From Hymenobacter piscis (GTDB lineage Bacteria > Bacteroidota > Bacteroidia > Cytophagales > Hymenobacteraceae), in NCBI RefSeq assembly GCF_018760735.1, contig NZ_JAHHZN010000010.1:1-64000 (forward strand): a stretch of 64,000 bases of DNA, read 5' to 3'. The translations under genes were made by a program, and so were the position numbers. Shown piece after piece: positions 59,434 through 64,000 of the stretch. Numbering within the stretch: the first letter of the stretch is position 1; every line of letters starts with the position of its first letter. The notes beneath the pieces were generated by a model that worked only from the letters and a program-made list of their open reading frames with translations, had not been told where the DNA came from and made no database searches.

Positions 59434-60171
59434 TTACTCAAAATTATCCCACAAGGCCTGAATCCGATAATCTGGAATACCTGATACATAAGGTGGGTAG
59501 AAACGTCCGTGCCGGGAATACAATCCATATACTGGAATGCACTGATTCTGATAGAATACGCTGTCGGAACCAATTGGGTGAGCAGCCCATTGATGCTTTT
59601 TCCCTAACTTATGAGCTTTCTGCAACTGAGGCATGGATACTGGCATTCCCTTCTTATCCAGACTTACCCAGAGCACATTGGAGTCAACTAAAAGCCATCC
59701 TTTTTTTGTCAACACCTCCGAAATGGCGTGACTAGGCACGTTCGATGACACCAATGTTGCTACTGCGGGCTGGCCCTCTCGCCGTTGAAACATTGCTAAA
59801 TGACGATTTGTAAAGCCCAGATAAGTGAATATTTTTTCTAATACTCTGCTCCGGTCATAGCACAACCCATCACGACTAAGGAATAGCTGCTTTGGCTCGC
59901 GAGGTTGCCCTTCCGGTATTCCGTTCCAGCCCGTAGTATGGGCATGGACCGCCGCTTGAGCCCGTTTTATCAACTCAATCTGTTCTTCATAAGATAAAGT
60001 CGGAGCCACATCTGCTGGTACTCCCGGCAGGAACGCCTGAACGTATTGCCGGTCTTCCTGCGTCAGCGTCCGGTCCACGTTGAAGTAGCTAATGAAAGCT
60101 ACGGCCCCTACCAACGCTATCAGGCCTGCCCAAATCCACCAGTACTTTTTGCTTCGTGTAGTTGACCTCAT
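59434..60171 (-). CDS. transglutaminase-like membrane-anchored protein
   Basis: 245 residues from the ATG at 60171, which directly precedes an N-terminal membrane segment (YWWIWAGLIALVGAVAFISYF). The ATG at 60234 would add 21 residues. A Cys-His-Asp triad fits a transglutaminase-like/papain fold: Cys104 in DGLCYDRSRVL, His148 in PSHAISEV and Asp163 in WLLVDSN. Family enzymes include cell-wall and surface-protein proteases or cross-linkers; substrate unknown. Composition is AT-rich relative to the window, as in the neighbouring membrane protein, so both may be transferred. It lies between the IS remnant and the glycosyltransferases. Confidence 0.72.
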   Translation of the reverse strand: MRSTTRSKKYWWIWAGLIALVGAVAFISYFNVDRTLTQEDRQYVQAFLPGVPADVAPTLSYEEQIELIKRAQAAVHAHTTGWNGIPEGQPREPKQLFLSRDGLCYDRSRVLEKIFTYLGFTNRHLAMFQRREGQPAVATLVSSNVPSHAISEVLTKKGWLLVDSNVLWVSLDKKGMPVSMPQLQKAHKLGKKHQWAAHPIGSDSVFYQNQCIPVYGLYSRHGRFYPPYVSGIPDYRIQALWDNFE

Positions 60172-60396
60172 CTTATGATGCTCAGTATGTATGTTGCTTT
60201 CAGTGGGCAAAACAATAGAGTTAAAAAGGTGCATAGCCGTCCTGTTCCTTAAAAAGAGCGGTAAGAACGAGTAAAAAACCCTTCTCCAGTGGTTTGAGTT
60301 CTATGCGGATGTGACAATTCCAACCACAAAGGTAAGGGGATCCTTCTAGCTGTGGTTAACAGCAAACCTGCGTACTTTCAACAACCCGCCCGGCTC

Positions 60397-61464
60397 TCAG
60401 CTGAACAAGGCCAGAAAGTTCGGCCAGTTGGCCGCTACCGAGTAACGGCTGACAATGGTCTGCCGGGCTTTTTGGCCGAGTTCCGCCCTCAGCGTCGGAT
60501 TTTGCAGCAGCCGCCGCAGCGCGGCCTCCCACTCCGGCAGCGTGGCGCATACGTACCCGTTGTAGCCGTCGGTGACTACTTCCGTGTTCATGCCCACCGG
60601 CGACACCAGCGCCGGCTCCCCCAGGGCCATGTACTGTAGTGCCTTAAAGGCGCACTTGCCCTTGGCCCACCGGTCGTCTTCCAGCGGCATCAGGCCCACG
60701 TGAAAGCCCAGCAGGTCCGCAATTTCGGTTTCCTTGCGCCAGGGCTGAAACACCAGGCTGCGCAGGGGCAGTTGCGGGGGCTGGTTGGAAATCACCCGGA
60801 ATTCAAAATCGAATTCCTGCTCCAGCCGGGCCAGCACGGGCACCACCTGCTCCAGATATTTCAGGGTGGAGTGCGTCCCCGTCCAGCCAATCACCAGCCG
60901 GCCCGGCTGCTGCTGGTCCCGCACCTGGTTGTGCAGGTGCTCGGTATCGATGGTGGTGGGGTTGACGAGGGCGTTGGGGTTGAACCGGCGGGCGTAGTCG
61001 CGCAGGTAGGCGTTGCCGCAGCTTACCTTGTGGGCCCAGCGGCAGATGCTGTCCACCTTCTGGTGCCACTTAATACCCGCCACAATTTTATTGGCCTCCG
61101 ACGTGTTGGCCAGCCAGATGGCATCGTCGAAATCATAGATGATCTTTTTGCGGAACACTTTCGCAATCAGCCACTCAAACACGGGCGGACCGATGGGCGA
61201 GGCTTCGCGGTGCACGAACACGAAATCATAGCCCGGCACGCTGGCCAGCAACAGCAGGCGGCGCAGAAATCCCCCCAGAATGCCCGTGGCTTTGGCCAGG
61301 GCGTGACCGGGTTTGTAGAGAATATCCCAGGTAGCTACCGAAATAAACGGGGCCATTTTCCAGTGGTGACCAGCCTGCGTGAGCAGTTCCAGGTACTGCT
61401 CGAAACGGAAACGCTGGGAGGGAGCCCGGCCGGGCGGGTACGGAACCAGAAACAGAATGCGCAT
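60397..61464 (-). CDS. glycosyltransferase family 4 protein
   Basis: 355 residues from the ATG at 61464, overlapping no other gene. The N-terminal GT-B half has ILFLVPYPPGRAPSQRFRFEQY and IIYDFDDAIWLANT. The C-terminal half has GWTGTHSTLKYLEQV and the donor-site stretch KCAFKALQYMALGEPALVSPVG. The usual EX7E acidic pair is not obvious. It probably adds a sugar to a surface polysaccharide. It is divergent from the GT2 gene, with two -7 boxes 38 nt apart between them. Confidence 0.9.
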   Translation of the reverse strand: MRILFLVPYPPGRAPSQRFRFEQYLELLTQAGHHWKMAPFISVATWDILYKPGHALAKATGILGGFLRRLLLLASVPGYDFVFVHREASPIGPPVFEWLIAKVFRKKIIYDFDDAIWLANTSEANKIVAGIKWHQKVDSICRWAHKVSCGNAYLRDYARRFNPNALVNPTTIDTEHLHNQVRDQQQPGRLVIGWTGTHSTLKYLEQVVPVLARLEQEFDFEFRVISNQPPQLPLRSLVFQPWRKETEIADLLGFHVGLMPLEDDRWAKGKCAFKALQYMALGEPALVSPVGMNTEVVTDGYNGYVCATLPEWEAALRRLLQNPTLRAELGQKARQTIVSRYSVAANWPNFLALFS

Positions 61465-61498
61465 AGAAAGGGGAGCCCGCTGATGCCGGCCCGCCCGG

Positions 61499-61506
61499 CA
61501 AAGGTA
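61499..61506 (-). promoter_or_regulatory. -7 box TACCTTTG for the GT4 gene
   Basis: Exact TAnnTTTG on the minus strand, 35 nt before the ATG at 61464. It faces the box at 61545. Confidence 0.55.
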
Positions 61507-61544
61507 CGGCAATAGGCCGGCCCGCCCCACCCCGGCCGCCTGCG

Positions 61545-61552
61545 TATATTTG
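61545..61552 (+). promoter_or_regulatory. -7 box TATATTTG for the GT2 gene
   Basis: Exact TAnnTTTG on the plus strand, 21 nt before the ATG at 61574. Confidence 0.6.
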
Positions 61553-61573
61553 ACGCCTCTCTCCCTCCCCCTT

Positions 61574-62512
61574 ATGTCTGCTGCCCCACTCCTGCTTTCC
61601 GTGGTCATTCCCGTGTACCGGGCCGGCTCCGTGCTGCCGGTGCTGCTCGGGCGCCTGCACCCGGTCCTGGCGGCCCTCACGCCCGCCTACGAGGTGGTGC
61701 TGGTTGACGACGGGAGTCCTGACCCGGCCGACTGGCCCGCTATCCGGCAGCTGGCCGCCCTCGATGCCCGGGTGCGGGGCCGGCGCCTGTCGCGCAATTT
61801 TGGCCAGCACCACGCCCTCACCGCCGGCCTCGACGCCAGCCGGGGCGAGTGGGTGGTGGTGATGGACTGCGACCTGCAGGACCAGCCCGAGGAAATTCCG
61901 CGCCTGCTGGCCCGGGCGCAGGAAGGCTACGAGGCCGTGCTGGCCCGGCGCGGGGCCCGCACCGATTCGGCCCTGGTCCGGGGTGGGAGCCGCGCTTTCT
62001 ACCGGGTGCTGGCTTACCTCACGGGCGAGCCCCAGGATCCGGCGGTAGGCAACTTCGGAATCTACCACCGCCGCCTGATTGAGGCCCTGCTCCAGCTGCG
62101 GGAAAGCACCCGCTACTTCCCCACCATGGTTCGCTGGGCCGGCTTCCGGCAGACCAGCCTGCCGGTGGCCCACGGGGCGGGCACCCGGCCCTCGTCTTAC
62201 TCCCTGGTCCGCCGCCTCCGCCTGGCCCTCGACATTCTGCTCACCTACTCCGATAAGCCCCTGCGCCTGGCCGTGTACTTCGGACTGCTGCTCTCGGGCG
62301 GGGCCTTTCTGCTGGGGCTGTTGATGCTGGGCCGCTACCTGCTGGGGCAGATTACCGTGCCGGGTTACGCCAGCCTGATGGTAAGCATCAGCCTGTTTTC
62401 GGGCATCATTATCGCGGTGCTCGGCATCGTGGGTCTGTACGTGGGCAAAACCTTCGAGGGCGTCCGGAACCGCCCGCTCTACGTGCTGGCCGAAACCACC
62501 GACCCGGCATGA
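61574..62512 (+). CDS. glycosyltransferase family 2 (DPM1/ArnC-like) with two membrane segments
   Basis: 312 residues from the ATG at 61574. SVVIPVYRAG, VVLVDDGSPD and the DxD-type site MDCDLQDQPEE (about 98-108) are GT2 landmarks, and the length and C-terminal pair of membrane helices (about 232-256 and 266-290) fit the ArnC/GtrB group. These use undecaprenyl or dolichyl phosphate as acceptor. It probably makes a lipid-linked sugar for surface polysaccharides. Its stop overlaps the start of the next gene as ATGA. Confidence 0.93.
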   Translation: MSAAPLLLSVVIPVYRAGSVLPVLLGRLHPVLAALTPAYEVVLVDDGSPDPADWPAIRQLAALDARVRGRRLSRNFGQHHALTAGLDASRGEWVVVMDCDLQDQPEEIPRLLARAQEGYEAVLARRGARTDSALVRGGSRAFYRVLAYLTGEPQDPAVGNFGIYHRRLIEALLQLRESTRYFPTMVRWAGFRQTSLPVAHGAGTRPSSYSLVRRLRLALDILLTYSDKPLRLAVYFGLLLSGGAFLLGLLMLGRYLLGQITVPGYASLMVSISLFSGIIIAVLGIVGLYVGKTFEGVRNRPLYVLAETTDPA

Positions 62513-63663
62513 TTCCCTCCCCCCTGCCCCCCGACTTCATTCCCTTCAACCGCCCCTGCCTGGCCGGGCCGGAGCTGGAGTACATCCGCCAGGCCGTGGC
62601 GGCCGGTAAGCTCTCGGGCAACGGACTCTTTACCCGGCGCTGCCAGCAGTTTTTCGAGCAGCACTACGGTATGGCCAAAGCCCTGCTGACGACCAGCGGC
62701 ACCGACGCGCTCGAAATGGCCGCTCTGCTGCTCGATATTCAGCCCGGCGACGAAGTCATCGTGCCCAGCTACACGTTCACCTCCACGGCCAACGCCTTCG
62801 TGCTGCGCGGGGCCCGCATCGTCTTTGCCGACAGCCGCCCCGACCATCCCAACCTGGATGTCACCCAGCTGGAAGCCCTCATCACCCCGCGCACCCGCGC
62901 CATCGTGCCGGTGCACTACGGCGGTCAGCCCTGCGATATGCCGGCCCTGCTGGCGCTGGCCCGCCGCCATACCCTGTGGGTGGTGGAAGATGCCGCCCAG
63001 GCCATTGAGGCCCGTTTCGAGGGGCGCCCCCTGGGCACCTTCGGCCATCTGGCGGCTTTCTCCTTCCACGAAACCAAAAACCTGAGCGCGGGCGAGGGCG
63101 GTCTGCTGGCCGTAAATGATCCGGCCCTGGCCGCCCGGGCCGAAATCATCTGGGAGAAGGGCACCAACCGCGCCGCCTTCGCCCGGGGCGAGGCCGCCCG
63201 CTACGAGTGGGTAGACGTGGGCTCGTCTTTTCTGCCCTCTGAGCTGAACGCCGCCTATCTGTGGGCCCAGCTCGAAAGCCGCCACCGGATTCAGCAGCAG
63301 CGCCAGCATCTCTGGGAAACGTACCAGTCGGCCCTGGCTCCGCTGGCGGCCGCGGGGTTCTTCGGGCTGCTGCCCCCGGTGGCGGGCAGTCAGCCCAACT
63401 GGCACCTGTTTGCCCTGCTCTGCCGCTCCGAAGCGGAACGCGACGCCCTGCTGGCTTTCCTGCGCCAACGCCACATTCTGGCCGTTTTCCACTACTTACC
63501 CCTGCACCGCAGCCCCTATTACGCCCCCCGGCACGATGGCCGGCAACTGCCCCACGCCGAGCGTTTTGGCCAGACGCTGGTGCGCCTGCCGCTCTACCAC
63601 GATCTGAGTCGAATTGGGCAGCAGCGAGTTATTTCGACAGTTCAGGATTTTTACTTGGGATAG
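62509..63663 (+). CDS. rffA: DegT/DnrJ/EryC1-type sugar aminotransferase (WecE/RffA-like)
   Basis: 384 residues. PLP-dependent aminotransferase of the sugar type. VPSYTFTSTANAFVLRGA (about 85-102), DAAQAIEARFEGRPLG (about 161-176) and FHETKNLSAGEGG (about 187-199), which holds the PLP Lys, match the WecE/RffA (dTDP-4-keto-6-deoxyglucose to dTDP-4-amino-4,6-dideoxygalactose) group. It starts four bases inside the GT2 gene (ATGA), so the two are translationally coupled. Both probably act on a 4-amino-6-deoxy sugar of a surface glycan. Exact product is inference from the family. Confidence 0.9.
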   Translation: MIPSPLPPDFIPFNRPCLAGPELEYIRQAVAAGKLSGNGLFTRRCQQFFEQHYGMAKALLTTSGTDALEMAALLLDIQPGDEVIVPSYTFTSTANAFVLRGARIVFADSRPDHPNLDVTQLEALITPRTRAIVPVHYGGQPCDMPALLALARRHTLWVVEDAAQAIEARFEGRPLGTFGHLAAFSFHETKNLSAGEGGLLAVNDPALAARAEIIWEKGTNRAAFARGEAARYEWVDVGSSFLPSELNAAYLWAQLESRHRIQQQRQHLWETYQSALAPLAAAGFFGLLPPVAGSQPNWHLFALLCRSEAERDALLAFLRQRHILAVFHYLPLHRSPYYAPRHDGRQLPHAERFGQTLVRLPLYHDLSRIGQQRVISTVQDFYLG

Positions 63664-63689
63664 TGGACTCATCAAACGGGGCGTTACAG

Positions 63690-64000
63690 CTAAAACAGAT
63701 TGCTGGAAGTTGTGGAAGCAAGCAGTGCTTCCCACCGCTTCATAATTTTGCTGGGCGCAAAATCCTGCACCCTAGACTGCGCCTGAGTAGCGTAGTTTGT
63801 ACGTTGAATGGAATCATTCAGCAAACTGGAAAGCGCATTAGCCCATAGCGAAGCATTTTGGGCTAGAACAGGGCCGGCACCGAGCAGAGGAAGCAATACT
63901 CCAAACTCGGCCCATTCAGCATTAACAGCATATTGCGTAGCCGGAGTATGGGGAGCTAGAATCTCCCGGGGCCCTGTCGGGCAATCCGTCGATACCACTG
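63690..64000 (-). CDS. C-terminal part of a glycosyltransferase (partial)
   Basis: About 103 residues visible; the frame continues past the right edge. The segment VSTDCPTGPREIL matches the C-terminal donor-site loop of GT4-type glycosyltransferases. The final helices end SNLF. The N-terminal half is off-window. It belongs with the surface-polysaccharide genes to its left. GC content is lower than in rffA. Confidence 0.75.
   Translation of the reverse strand, partial: VVSTDCPTGPREILAPHTPATQYAVNAEWAEFGVLLPLLGAGPVLAQNASLWANALSSLLNDSIQRTNYATQAQSRVQDFAPSKIMKRWEALLASTTSSNLF

Noticed and set aside
1..64000. tRNA and rRNA genes
   Set aside because: No cloverleaf with a TTCRA-type arm or rRNA signature stood out in any spacer. 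A tRNA scan would be needed to exclude them fully.

Overview
The window looks like chromosomal DNA from a GC-rich Bacteroidetes of the Hymenobacter type. Three kinds of evidence point that way. Gene content includes OstA-like protein, a GLPGLI-family protein, PorD/DUF4835, bacillithiol synthesis (BshA), membrane pyrophosphatase and a GlpD/GlpK pair. Gene order is typical of the phylum (bamD, rpoZ, coaC/coaB, DUF4835, recN, fabI). Promoter-like boxes have the Bacteroidetes form TAnnTTTG. No rRNA, tRNA or CRISPR array was recognised. The assignment rests on recognition by eye, not on a database search.

Layout. Positions 1-4.7 kb hold a partial gene, a barstar-like inhibitor, a PRISE-type reductase, a conserved hypothetical, an OprO/P-type porin and a DUF3885 protein. 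Positions 4.7-13.3 kb are a leftward housekeeping block: fabI, recN, a DUF4835 protein, coaB, coaC, rpoZ, bamD and an OstA-like gene. tilS follows rightward. Positions 14.8-18.8 kb carry a possible accessory module: a small secreted cysteine-rich peptide with its own terminator, an AT-rich GLPGLI gene and a large outer-membrane barrel. Then come mdh, a DUF4468 protein, two rhomboid proteases, mutL, a GH3/beta-lactamase fusion and bshA. Positions 29-36 kb hold an A-type Fe-S protein, three membrane proteins (DUF2254, DUF421, MscS) and small hypotheticals including a Sel1-repeat protein. glpD and glpK handle glycerol. Positions 39-47 kb have two hypotheticals, a ChaN-like protein, a lipoprotein, an ABC-2 exporter and an ECF sigma factor with a coupled membrane protein. 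Positions 47-55 kb are housekeeping again: dnaJ, grpE, obgE, adk, hpt, hppA and an M42-like peptidase. The right end (55.7-64 kb) has a TPR protein, an AT-rich membrane protein, an IS3-type transposase remnant, a transglutaminase-like protein and surface-polysaccharide genes (GT4, GT2, DegT-type aminotransferase, partial GT).

The most unusual feature is the intergenic DNA. Many spacers carry imperfect tandem arrays whose unit sequence differs from site to site but whose period is nearly always 7 or 8 bp. They often occur as inverted pairs bracketing a spacer, and very often begin at the stop codon of the upstream gene. One such array, about 18 heptamers long, separates the CoaC and CoaB halves of what is normally a fused coaBC gene. 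At least three further dispersed inverted-repeat families occur (cores GTAGCGCGAAC, GTAGAGACRC and CGTCATTCYGAGCG), and some of them also supply the stop codon of the gene before them.
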